Source: CAZYTO01 sp964650405 (GTDB lineage Bacteria > Acidobacteriota > Thermoanaerobaculia > Gp7-AA8). Taken from it: a stretch of DNA of 28,705 bases. How positions within the stretch are numbered: position 1 is the first letter of the stretch; every line of letters starts with the position of its first letter. Both the position numbers and the translations under genes were made by a program. Positions 21,727-28,705 of this stretch are shown here, piece by piece. Where the stretch lies: assembly GCA_964650405.1 (NCBI GenBank), contig CAZYTO010000029.1:1-28705 (forward strand). Direction: 5' to 3'. Under the pieces are notes generated by a model, which did no database searches, had not been told where the DNA came from, and saw only the letters and a program-made list of their open reading frames with translations.

Positions 21727-21764
21727 TGACATTTTCTGTCAGGAACGTGCGCGAAAAATGTGTC
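21727..21764 (+). promoter_or_regulatory. Candidate activator sites (PilR-like boxes)
   Basis: TGACA-TTTTC-TGTCA (21727-21741) is an exact inverted repeat, and it contains a CTGTC box (21736-21740). A GTGTC box lies at 21760-21764. Both match the (C/G)TGTC core described for PilR sites in Pseudomonas and would lie about 105-130 bases before the predicted start of the pilin transcript. Confidence 0.4.
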
Positions 21765-21769
21765 CTTTC

Positions 21770-21784
21770 CCGTCGTTTTGACGG
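21770..21784 (+). other. Short stem-loop in the pilin upstream region
   Basis: CCGTC-GTTTT-GACGG is a perfect 5-bp inverted repeat between the candidate activator boxes and the sigma-54 site. It may be an operator or chance. Confidence 0.3.
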
Positions 21785-21842
21785 CGGGCGATTCTTGCAT
21801 TAAGCACATTCGATTCAGTCATTTGGGCTGTTCTCGGGCCCT

Positions 21843-21858
21843 TGGTACTCCAATTGCC
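21843..21858 (+). promoter_or_regulatory. Candidate sigma-54 (-24/-12) promoter for the pilin gene
   Basis: TGGTAC-TCCAA-TTGCC has GG and GC dinucleotides exactly ten bases apart and matches the TGGCAC-N5-TTGC consensus at all but one core position. The predicted start of transcription is near 21869, about 14 bases before the ATG. Confidence 0.6.
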
Positions 21859-21863
21859 TCAGG

Positions 21864-21877
21864 GGGAACGGGTTCCC
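21864..21877 (+). promoter_or_regulatory. Palindrome at the pilin leader
   Basis: GGGAAC-GG-GTTCCC is a 6-bp inverted repeat five bases before the ATG at 21883. It overlaps the predicted transcription start. It could be a regulator site, or a structure affecting translation. Confidence 0.35.
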
Positions 21878-21882
21878 TTGGT

Positions 21883-22383
21883 ATGAGACAAACGCCTTCG
21901 AAGGGCTTTACGCTCGTCGAGCTCATGATCGTCGTGGCCATCATCGGCGTCATCGCCGCGATCGCCATTCCGAATCTCATCATGGTCATGCAGCGGTCGA
22001 AGCAGCGCCGCACCATGGCTGACATGCGCGCCATCGCAGCGGCGTGGGAGGCCCGAAACGCGGACGTGGGCCGCTACAACGCTGCAGGGGGCGTGGACGG
22101 CGTCGATGTCCAGGCCCAGATCCTGGATGTTGAAGGTGTGCTGGAACCGACATACATCAAGCACATGCCGACCCGCGACGGCTGGAACAACGACTACGCC
22201 TTCTTCACCGACGTCGACTTTACGGGCAACACGGGCGCGCAGAAATACGCCATCATCTCGGGCGGCCACGACGGCTTTATCTCGTCGGGGATTCTGACCG
22301 GACCGTTTTCGAACTACGACTGCGACATCGTCTATTCGCAGGGATCCTTCCTTTCGTATCCCGACGGCTTTGGTCTGAGGTAA
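21883..22383 (+). CDS. Type IV pilin-like / GspG-like pseudopilin
   Basis: A 166-residue prepilin with the short leader MRQTPSKG and the cleavage/methylation motif G8-F9-TLVE13, followed by a hydrophobic helix (ELMIVVAIIGVIAAIAIPNL). The prepilin peptidase should cut after G8, and E13 is the conserved Glu5 of the mature protein. The remainder resembles GspG-type pseudopilins: TMADMRAIAAAWEA, then a threonine-proline-lysine region ending MPTRDGWNNDY, then YAIISGGHDG. I chose ATG 21883 because it gives a normal leader length; 41 more in-frame codons upstream would overlap the promoter. It is alone, without assembly genes, so it may be a minor pilin or a secretion pseudopilin. Confidence 0.88.
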   Translation: MRQTPSKGFTLVELMIVVAIIGVIAAIAIPNLIMVMQRSKQRRTMADMRAIAAAWEARNADVGRYNAAGGVDGVDVQAQILDVEGVLEPTYIKHMPTRDGWNNDYAFFTDVDFTGNTGAQKYAIISGGHDGFISSGILTGPFSNYDCDIVYSQGSFLSYPDGFGLR

Positions 22384-22410
22384 CGGCCGTCTGATACTCT
22401 GCCGGCACGC

Positions 22411-23829
22411 ATGACCGTGCCGCGACGTGCGATCGTTCTTGCCGCGATCCTGATCTTCTCCGTGTCGCTGCAGTGCCGCCGCGTGTCCGGCGGGGAGCAC
22501 GATCCGCTGGAGACGGAGGCGGAGGACGCGTTCATCCAATACCTCCGCATCGACACGTCCAACCCTCCCGGGAACGAGACCGCCGGCGCGACGTTTCTCC
22601 GGCAGCTCCTGGCCAAGGAGGGCATCGAGACGCAGCTTCTCGGCTCCGATCCGGCGCGCCAATCGCTCTACGCGCGGCTTCGCAGCGGGGCGGCCGGCGC
22701 AAGCCGCGAAAAGGCGCTCCTCCTGCTGCACCACATCGACGTCGTGCCTGCCGCGGCCGGCGAATGGACCAAGCCGCCCTTCGCCGGGCTAAAGAACAAC
22801 GGCTACCTGTGGGGGCGGGGTGCGCTCGACATCAAGTCGCTCGGCATCGCCGAAGCCATGGCCATGATCGATCTCAAGCGCCGCGGCGCCCCGCTGCAGC
22901 GCGACGTGGTCTACCTCGCCGTGGCCGACGAAGAGCTGGGCGGCGTTCATGGCTGCAGGGAGATCCTCACCACGCACCCCGAGCTGTTCTCCGACGTCGG
23001 CTACGTTCTGAACGAGGGGGGCTACAACGAGACGATCGTCGACAAGGTCGCCTTCTGGGGCATTGAAGTCGGCCAGAAAGTTCCCTTGTGGCTCCGCGTC
23101 ACCGCAAAGGGCCCGGCCGGTCACTCCGCGTCGCCGCCGGACAACGGCGGCAGCGTGGCCGGCCTCGTTCGCGCCCTCGCGGCCATCGAGGCCATTCCCA
23201 CACCGTACCGCTTGGTGCCGTCCGTCGATCGCTACTTCAAGGCACTGGCCCGGTCCAAGCACGACTACCGCGGCGAGTTGATGCGCTCCATGAAGGAGCC
23301 GCTCGACGTCGACCGCGTGGAGAAAGTTCTCTCTCCCGGCTACCGCTCCCTGCTGCGCGACACCATCGCCCTGACCCGCATTGCCGGCGGTACGTCGATG
23401 AACGCCATTCCCGCCCAGGCCGTTTGCGATGTCGACATCCGTCTGCTGCCCGATGAGTCGCCCGATGCCATGCTGGCCAAGGTCACGTCGGCGGTGGGGA
23501 AGAACGCCGAGGTGGACGTGGTGCTCTCGGGCAACCCGGTGAAGGAGACGCCCTCGGACACGGATCTCTTTCGAGTGCTCGCCGCGGAGCTGCAGGCCAG
23601 CGAGGCCGGCTCGGTGGTTGCGCCGACCATCGGCGCCGGCACGTCCGACAGCCGTTACTTCCGCGAGCGCGGCGTGATCGCCTATGGCATCGCCCCGTTC
23701 AAGGTGAACTACTACGACGCCGACACGGTGCACGGCGCCGACGAACGGATCCGTGAGCAGTTCTTTCTCGAGGGCACGCGGCTGATGCGGCGCATCGTGA
23801 CGTCGTTCTGCGCGCGGAGCGGCGGATGA
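22411..23829 (+). CDS. M20 family metallopeptidase/carboxypeptidase, exported
   Basis: A 472-residue M20 amidohydrolase with a hydrophobic N-terminus; C22 in SVSLQC could be a weak lipobox. Metal and catalytic residues are H108 and D110 (HHIDVVP), bridging D140 (GRGALDIKS), catalytic E174 with E175 (VADEELGG), E202 (NEGG) and a C-terminal histidine (DTVHGADERI). The lid domain (about residues 220-345, GPAGHSASPPDNGG) is present. The family removes C-terminal or dipeptide residues or deacylates N-acyl amino acids; the substrate is not shown. It starts 28 bases after the pilin gene and overlaps the next gene by ATGA (23826-23829), suggesting coupling. Confidence 0.9.
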   Translation: MTVPRRAIVLAAILIFSVSLQCRRVSGGEHDPLETEAEDAFIQYLRIDTSNPPGNETAGATFLRQLLAKEGIETQLLGSDPARQSLYARLRSGAAGASREKALLLLHHIDVVPAAAGEWTKPPFAGLKNNGYLWGRGALDIKSLGIAEAMAMIDLKRRGAPLQRDVVYLAVADEELGGVHGCREILTTHPELFSDVGYVLNEGGYNETIVDKVAFWGIEVGQKVPLWLRVTAKGPAGHSASPPDNGGSVAGLVRALAAIEAIPTPYRLVPSVDRYFKALARSKHDYRGELMRSMKEPLDVDRVEKVLSPGYRSLLRDTIALTRIAGGTSMNAIPAQAVCDVDIRLLPDESPDAMLAKVTSAVGKNAEVDVVLSGNPVKETPSDTDLFRVLAAELQASEAGSVVAPTIGAGTSDSRYFRERGVIAYGIAPFKVNYYDADTVHGADERIREQFFLEGTRLMRRIVTSFCARSGG

Positions 23830-25646
23830 AGCGCGTCGCCGCCCTGGTCATCACCGTCATCGCCTTCGCCATCATGGGCGGCGCACTCGTCCACGGGGAC
23901 GTCTTCTCCATCCGCGATCACGTCGGCTACTTCCAGCCCATGCGCTGGTTCACGGCGCTGGAACTGCACAAGGGGCGCCTGCCGCTCTGGAACCCGTACA
24001 GCGATGCAGGGGAGCCGTGGCTGGCAAACCCGCAGACCGGCATCTTCTATCCGCCGGCATGGCTGTTCGTCGTGCTGCCGTTCTCCACCGCCTACGTTCT
24101 CTATCCGCTCCTTCATGCCATTCTCATGGGAGGGGGCGCCTTCGCGCTCTTCGCCCGCCGCGTCTCTCCCCAGGCGGCGCTCCTCGGCGCCGTGGCTCTC
24201 ATGGTTTCCGGGCCGGTGCTCTCGCTCGTCGACGTTGTGGACAACTACACCTCGCTGGCGTGGCTGCCGCTGGTGCTCTGGTGCGCCGTTTCCAACGCCG
24301 GTCCGCGCCTGAGCGCCCTGGTCATCGCCATGTCGTTTCTGGCGGGAGAGCCGCTGTTCGCCGCCATCGGTGCGCTGGCTTTTGCCCTCCTGCGATGGCG
24401 CGCTCCGCGCGCCGTGCTCGTGTGCGGTGTTGCTGCCTTCGGCCTCGTAGCCGTACAGGTTCTGCCGTTCCTGGAGATGCTCCGCGGCAGCGACCGCAGT
24501 GAGGGGATCGCCGCGGACCTGCTCCTTCGCGATTCCCTGGCACCCTTGGACTGGCTGCGGATCGTCGTGCCGCCGCACCTCCACTCGAACATCGCCGACG
24601 CCCACCTCCATCAGCAGTTCGTCCCCATCGTCTACTGCGGCGTGATCGTCGTGCTGCTCGCCACGCTGGCCGTGGCCGCCTCGCTCCGGCGCCGGGACGC
24701 GCAACTGGCGCTCGGCGTGGTCGCGCTGGCGTTCGTCCTCGGTGCGGGGGAGTACCTGGCACCGGTGGGATGGATGTGGGTCCACCTTCCCGTGAAGGTC
24801 CTTCGCTACCCGGCCCGTTTCCTTTCGCTCGCGGCCATCGCCATCGCCTTCCTGGCGGCGGTCGGATGGGAATGGCTGTCGCAGCGCCTGACCTGGCGCT
24901 GGCTGGGATTCGCGGTGATGGCCGCGGTGGCCATCGACGGCGTGGCCCGCACCGCACCGCTCTTCACCCATCATCCATTTCAGCCCAATCCCGTTCCCCA
25001 TCCGCTGGCCGTGGGCCGCGACGGCTTCATCGTCCGGTTCGGGAAGACCTCGGGCGCGGAGCGGCGCACCTGGATCGACGGCTATCTCAACCTGCTCGAT
25101 CAACGGTTCGACGCCACCTCGCCCGCCCCCGTCACGAACGCGAAATACAACAGGATCATCGACGGTGTGGCCGTGCAGCGTCTGTCGATGATGTCGGCGC
25201 GGTACATCCTCAGCGACACGTCGTTGCCTGCGCCGCTCATCCCCATCGACACCTATCACGGCGTGACCGCGTACCGGAACCCGGGTGCCTTTCCTCTTGC
25301 CTACTTCCACGGAGACGACGGCCGCTATGCAGCGGTCTCGTTCATGTCGATCGGGACGTCGTTCGTTCGCCTCGAGGTGAAAGCGCCCTCATCCGGCGTG
25401 GTCGTGGTCGCGCAGCAGAGCGCGCCGGGATGGGAGGCGAGCGTCGACGGCCGGCCCTCGGGCGCGACCACGCTCGTGAACGGAATCTTTCGCGCCGTTC
25501 GCGTCGGTGCCGGCCGTCACGCAGTGGAGTGGAAGTACCATCCGCTCTCCCTGCGCGTGGGAGCGGTGATGTCGATTCTCGCGCTCGTCTGGATGTTTTT
25601 CGGAGTGCGCGCTATGCGTCCAATGCGCGCGTTTGTCAAGCGATGA
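23826..25646 (+). CDS. YfhO-like polytopic membrane protein
   Basis: A 606-residue protein with about ten hydrophobic helices and a C-terminal extracytoplasmic beta domain followed by a last helix. The N-terminal loop (SIRDHVGYFQPMRWFTA, then GRLPLWNPYSDAGEPWLANPQTG) and the C-terminal block (QQSAPGWEASVDGRPS, then VGAGRHAVEWKYHPLSLRVGA) are typical of YfhO and related GT-C-type glycosyltransferases. In Bacillus YfhO is linked to glycosylation of lipoteichoic acid; here a role in envelope glycan decoration is inferred only. It starts inside the M20 stop (ATGA). The first-loop aspartates (D25, D31) could serve as the GT-C catalytic/metal site. Confidence 0.85.
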   Translation: MKRVAALVITVIAFAIMGGALVHGDVFSIRDHVGYFQPMRWFTALELHKGRLPLWNPYSDAGEPWLANPQTGIFYPPAWLFVVLPFSTAYVLYPLLHAILMGGGAFALFARRVSPQAALLGAVALMVSGPVLSLVDVVDNYTSLAWLPLVLWCAVSNAGPRLSALVIAMSFLAGEPLFAAIGALAFALLRWRAPRAVLVCGVAAFGLVAVQVLPFLEMLRGSDRSEGIAADLLLRDSLAPLDWLRIVVPPHLHSNIADAHLHQQFVPIVYCGVIVVLLATLAVAASLRRRDAQLALGVVALAFVLGAGEYLAPVGWMWVHLPVKVLRYPARFLSLAAIAIAFLAAVGWEWLSQRLTWRWLGFAVMAAVAIDGVARTAPLFTHHPFQPNPVPHPLAVGRDGFIVRFGKTSGAERRTWIDGYLNLLDQRFDATSPAPVTNAKYNRIIDGVAVQRLSMMSARYILSDTSLPAPLIPIDTYHGVTAYRNPGAFPLAYFHGDDGRYAAVSFMSIGTSFVRLEVKAPSSGVVVVAQQSAPGWEASVDGRPSGATTLVNGIFRAVRVGAGRHAVEWKYHPLSLRVGAVMSILALVWMFFGVRAMRPMRAFVKR

Positions 25647-25653
25647 AACGCAC

Positions 25654-25666
25654 GAAAAAATTTTTC
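25654..25666. other. A6T5 tract between YfhO-like and Fis-type genes
   Basis: GAAAAAATTTTTC is a near-palindromic A/T tract in otherwise GC-rich DNA, eight bases after the YfhO-like stop codon. It may bend DNA or act as an UP-like element for the promoter downstream. Confidence 0.35.
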
Positions 25667-25687
25667 CGCGCGGCGGAGAATCCGATG

Positions 25688-25715
25688 CTGCAACGCAGAA
25701 CGAGGGGTGTAGAAT
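25688..25715 (+). promoter_or_regulatory. Candidate promoter for the Fis-type/rnr operon
   Basis: TAGAAT (25710-25715, five of six to the -10 consensus) has a weak CTGCAA 16 bases upstream. The predicted start lies about 42 bases before the ATG at 25764. Confidence 0.4.
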
Positions 25716-25763
25716 CGCGCACTCCAAAAGTTCAACAAATCGGTTCGCAAGGACGTTTCAGAA

Positions 25764-26069
25764 ATGGTCAGCAGCATCGATGATCGCTTGAATCAAATCA
25801 TTCGGGAGCTCATCGGGAACGGCATCACTCTCGAGCAGGCGGTGGAAGCATTCGAGGGGAAGTACATCGTCGCTGCTATGTCGGCTACGCGTGGCAACGT
25901 CACGCAGGCCTCGAAAGCGCTCGGCGTCCACCGCAACACTCTGCACAACAAACTGCGCTCGCAGACCATGCTCAACGGGTTCGCCGAGTCCATCCGTCCG
26001 GTGCGCCGCCGCGTGTCCGCCAGAAGTGTCAGTGCGCCGAAGGGAAACGGCAAATCGAAGTCCCGCTAG
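25764..26069 (+). CDS. Fis-type helix-turn-helix protein
   Basis: A 101-residue protein. Residues about 10-35 form a helical dimerisation-like segment (LNQIIRELIGNGITLEQAVEAF). Residues 43-65 are a Fis-family HTH (RGNVTQASKALGVHRNTLHNKL), the type that ends NtrC-like regulators and Fis itself. The basic tail (about 78-101, rich in Arg, Lys and Ser) could add DNA contacts. Without a receiver or AAA+ domain it is a stand-alone small DNA-binding protein. It precedes RNase R by 16 bases on the same strand and probably shares its transcript. Confidence 0.87.
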   Translation: MVSSIDDRLNQIIRELIGNGITLEQAVEAFEGKYIVAAMSATRGNVTQASKALGVHRNTLHNKLRSQTMLNGFAESIRPVRRRVSARSVSAPKGNGKSKSR

Positions 26070-26085
26070 GCGAGGAGGCGCGGAG

Positions 26086-28338
26086 GTGAGTCCCTCCTCG
26101 ATCGCTCTCCCCCAATCGAACGAGCTCCACCAGTCGATCAAGAACCTGCTGCGCCAGCGCGGCAGCCGCCTGCTGCGCGTGGGCGAGATCTGGGAGCGTC
26201 TCGATGACGACGTCACGCGCGAGGAAGTCGAGCGCGCCGTTGACGAGCTCGAGCGCGACGGCGCCATCGTGGCCGTCCGCGGCAAGCGCTATTCGCTCCT
26301 CGAGTTCACCCCCTATCACGCCGGCCGCGTTCGCGTTCATCCCGACGGCTACGGCACCATCTTCGGCGGCGACGAGCCCGACATCTACATCGACCGCCGC
26401 AACATGAAGGGCGCGATGAACGGCGATCTCGTCATCGTCCGCGTCGATAAGAAGCGGCCGCAGTACAAGCGCGTCCGCAATCGCGATTTCCTGGCCGGCG
26501 AGGTCACCCAGGTCCTGCGCCGCGCTCACCGCACCGTCGTCGGCCGCTTCCACGCCCATGACCGCCAGCCGTGGGTCGTGCCCTTCGACGTCCGCATCGA
26601 CAACGACATCGTCATCGAGCGCGGCGAGACGCTGGAGGCGCGCGACGGCGAGATGGTGAACGTCGAGCTGGACCGCTATCCCGATCGCTCCAGTTCCGTC
26701 GCCGCCGGGCGGGTGGTCGAAGTCCTCGGCTTCATCGGCGATCCGGGCGTCGACATCGAGGTCGTCATCCGCAAGCTGCACATCCCGCACCTCTTTCCGG
26801 AGGACGTCCTCGCCGAGGCGGAGCGCGTGCCCGTGGACGTGGCCGCGGACGAGATCACCCGGCGCGCTGACTGCCGGGAGCGCAACATCGTCACCATCGA
26901 CGGCGAGACGGCCAAGGATTTCGACGACGCCGTCGAAGTGCGCATCCTCCCGAACGGCAACTACCTCCTCGGCGTGCACATCGCCGACGTCGCCCACTAC
27001 GTCCGCGAGGGCACGCTCCTGGACGAGGAGGCGTTCGAGCGGGGAACATCCGTCTACTTCCCCGGGCGGGCTGTACCCATGCTGCCGGAGAGCCTGTCGA
27101 ACGGCATCTGCTCTCTCAATCCTCGCGTGGAGCGCCTGACCTTCTCCGTCGACATGGAGATCGACAAGCGGGGCCGCTTCGTCGACCGCAAGGTCTACAA
27201 GTCGGTCATCCGCACGAAGGAGCGGCTCACCTACACGAACGTGAACGCCATCCTGGTCGGTCTCGGCCACGCCGAGCCTGCCGGCCAGCCCCCGCACGGC
27301 GTCGTGGTCCCGCCGTTCGAGGAGCTGCGCGCGCGCTACAGCTACCTCTTCGACGATCTCGTGCGCATGCACGACCTCTACGAGGTGCTGCGCCGCCGCC
27401 GTGAAGGGCGCGGCTCGATCGACTTCGACCTTCCCGAAGCGGAGGTCATGCTCGGGGAGGGCGGCGACATCGAGGCCATCCGCGCCAACGAGCGCAACGT
27501 CGCTCATCGCCTCATCGAGGAGTTCATGCTGGCTGCCAACGAGGTCGTGGCCCAGGAGCTCGTCTTCGCCAACCAGCCCGGCCTCTTTCGCGTGCACCAG
27601 CAGCCCGAGGCCCAGAAGCTGGAGGACCTCCGCGAGATCCTGAAGGAGTTCAAGCTCACCCTGCGCGGCGACGTGGAGGACATGCGCCCCACCGAGTTGC
27701 AGCGCGTCCTCAAGGCTGTGGAAGGGACGCCCGAGGAGCGTTTCCTCACGAACATCGTCCTGCGCTCGATGAAGCGGGCCTTCTACTCCGACGACGACCT
27801 GGGACATTTCGCGCTCGGACTGGAGCACTACTGCCACTTCACCTCGCCCATCCGGCGCTACCCCGACCTGATCGTCCACCGCCGGCTGGCGGAGTTGCTG
27901 GAGAGCGGAGCGCTGTACGGAAAGCGCCGCGACGAGATCGAGCGCGCCCATCCCGTCTACGCAGCCCAGTCGAGCGACCGCGAGCGCCGTGCCGAGGAGG
28001 CCGAGCGCGAGGTCCTGGAGTGGAAGAAAGTCATCTTCATGCGCGACAAGGCCGGCCTGCAGTTCAGCGGGATCATCACCGGCATCGCCCCCTTCGGCAT
28101 CTTCGTCGACCTCGACGAGATCTTCGTCACCGGCATGGTGCCGGTAGCCACCATCGGCGGCGATTTCTGGCTCTATCGCGAGCGGGAGCACCGCCTGCGG
28201 GGCGAGGCCACGAACCGCGAATTGCGTCTCGGGGATCACGTCCGGATCGAAGTGAAGTCCATCGACGAAGACCGCCACCAGATCGAGTTCCGGCTCCTCG
28301 AAGTAGGCGGAACGCCTGTTGCAACGCGCGAGCGGTAA
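26086..28338 (+). CDS. rnr: Ribonuclease R
   Basis: A 750-residue 3'-to-5' exoribonuclease that degrades structured RNA. Domains in order are an N-terminal helix-turn-helix (about 12-65, SIKNLLRQRG, then VEEWERL-like helices), cold-shock/OB domains (about 75-235), the RNB catalytic domain (about 260-590) with D272, D278, D280 and D281 in TIDGETAKDFDDAV, the HCTSPIRRYPDL-type block (here HYCHFTSPIRRYPDLIVHRR, near 585), and an S1 domain near 660-745 (FSGIITGIAPFGIFVDL). The start is GTG at 26086 with GAGGAGG at 26072-26078; open frame upstream overlaps the Fis-type gene and lacks homology. No long lysine-rich tail follows the S1 domain. Confidence 0.95.
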   Translation: MSPSSIALPQSNELHQSIKNLLRQRGSRLLRVGEIWERLDDDVTREEVERAVDELERDGAIVAVRGKRYSLLEFTPYHAGRVRVHPDGYGTIFGGDEPDIYIDRRNMKGAMNGDLVIVRVDKKRPQYKRVRNRDFLAGEVTQVLRRAHRTVVGRFHAHDRQPWVVPFDVRIDNDIVIERGETLEARDGEMVNVELDRYPDRSSSVAAGRVVEVLGFIGDPGVDIEVVIRKLHIPHLFPEDVLAEAERVPVDVAADEITRRADCRERNIVTIDGETAKDFDDAVEVRILPNGNYLLGVHIADVAHYVREGTLLDEEAFERGTSVYFPGRAVPMLPESLSNGICSLNPRVERLTFSVDMEIDKRGRFVDRKVYKSVIRTKERLTYTNVNAILVGLGHAEPAGQPPHGVVVPPFEELRARYSYLFDDLVRMHDLYEVLRRRREGRGSIDFDLPEAEVMLGEGGDIEAIRANERNVAHRLIEEFMLAANEVVAQELVFANQPGLFRVHQQPEAQKLEDLREILKEFKLTLRGDVEDMRPTELQRVLKAVEGTPEERFLTNIVLRSMKRAFYSDDDLGHFALGLEHYCHFTSPIRRYPDLIVHRRLAELLESGALYGKRRDEIERAHPVYAAQSSDRERRAEEAEREVLEWKKVIFMRDKAGLQFSGIITGIAPFGIFVDLDEIFVTGMVPVATIGGDFWLYREREHRLRGEATNRELRLGDHVRIEVKSIDEDRHQIEFRLLEVGGTPVATRER

Positions 28339-28354
28339 GGAGACGGCGGTTTCG

Positions 28355-28675
28355 ATGGCGGACGAGCGGGTGAAAGATCTCGTGGAGCGGCGCGTGGCCC
28401 TGGAAACGGGGCTGCAGAATGAAAAGGAAGTGCTTTCGGAGGCCAAGACGCGTGCGTACGAAGGCCACTATGCCGCGCTGGAGCGCGCCCTGGCAGCGCG
28501 CTTCCGGGCCACGCACGACGAAGAGGAACGCATCACCATCGTGCTCGAGCTGATGCGGATCCTCGAGAACCGCCTCGTCTACCTGCACAACTTCAGCGTC
28601 GATCCCACTTCCGATTCACGCGTGCTGGCCCGGCTGGTGACAAAGTTCATCGTATCTGTTTACCGTCCCAGGTGA
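28355..28675 (+). CDS. Small helical protein, unknown function
   Basis: A 106-residue charged, mostly helical protein (KDLVERRVALETGLQNEKEVL; YAALERALAARF; HDEEERITIVLELMRILENRL) with a more ordered end (LVTKFIVSVYRP). It lacks a signal peptide or membrane segment. I chose ATG 28355 over an earlier in-frame ATG inside rnr; AAGGAG (28337-28342) lies 12 bases before it, which is long but workable. It starts 16 bases after the rnr stop, so it is probably the third gene of that transcript. I do not recognise the family. Confidence 0.65.
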   Translation: MADERVKDLVERRVALETGLQNEKEVLSEAKTRAYEGHYAALERALAARFRATHDEEERITIVLELMRILENRLVYLHNFSVDPTSDSRVLARLVTKFIVSVYRPR

Positions 28676-28684
28676 TGGACGGTA
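28661..28684 (+). terminator. Hairpin at the end of the last gene
   Basis: TACCGTCC (28661-28668), an 8-base loop containing the TGA stop (28673-28675), then GGACGGTA (28677-28684). The 8-bp stem is perfect but no T-run is visible before the window ends, so it is a possible 3' hairpin. Confidence 0.45.
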
Positions 28685-28705
28685 GGTGAGGGGTCGCGAA
28701 GCATT

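Noticed and set aside
26029..28446. An 805-codon open frame antisense to RNase R
   Set aside because: It mirrors the GC-rich third-position bias of rnr, has no ribosome site or domain, and rnr itself has full catalytic motifs.

Overview
The window is one stretch of GC-rich bacterial chromosome with no rRNA, tRNA, integrase, transposase or CRISPR array that I can see. The gene set points to a Gram-negative: TonB-type energy transducers, a Tat-type DUF1501 protein, a lipoprotein-type binding protein, a type IV pilin-like protein and RodA. A member of the Acidobacteriota is the best guess, from the combination of DUF4388, HD-GYP, paired DUF1800/DUF1501, paired M16 peptidases and VWA/YVTN/TonB parts. 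That placement is inferred from gene content only.

Layout. 1-1148: a mosaic TonB-domain protein (5' end open) and a small coiled-coil protein. 1239-3990: a B12-type ABC importer (binding protein, permease, ATPase). 4131-7080: an exported DUF1800/DUF1501 pair. 7073-13326 (minus strand): HD-GYP phosphodiesterase-like protein, MFS transporter, active and inactive M16 peptidase subunits, then a small coiled-coil protein. 13404-16006: a translationally coupled pair, a polytopic membrane protein followed by a His/Met-rich membrane-anchored protein, possibly metal-handling. 16007-16682: non-coding, dominated by a 21-bp minisatellite. 16683-19419 (minus strand): TonB-like protein, RodA and a VanZ-like protein. 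19505-21553: DUF2085 protein, DUF4388 protein and thymidine kinase. 21883-25646: pilin-like protein behind a candidate sigma-54 promoter, M20 peptidase and YfhO-like membrane protein. 25764-28675: Fis-type HTH protein, RNase R and a small hypothetical protein.

Most of this is housekeeping and envelope biology. The most unusual signal lies between and inside the genes. Many gaps, and at least one coding sequence, carry short arrays of a degenerate 7-nt (sometimes 8-nt) unit. Each array has its own sequence, but the architecture recurs: one arm of direct heptamers, a spacer, and an inverted arm that would fold into a long hairpin. Arms run into stop codons, into a start region and signal peptide, and into an in-frame linker. 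The 21-bp minisatellite equals three heptamers.

Other points of interest are an A10 tract in the DUF4388 gene where slippage would release only the N-terminal half, a sigma-54/PilR-like layout before the pilin gene, and three ATGA stop-start overlaps. I did not find a defence system or an obvious new enzyme pathway. The coupled His-rich membrane pair is the best candidate for an uncharacterised functional module.
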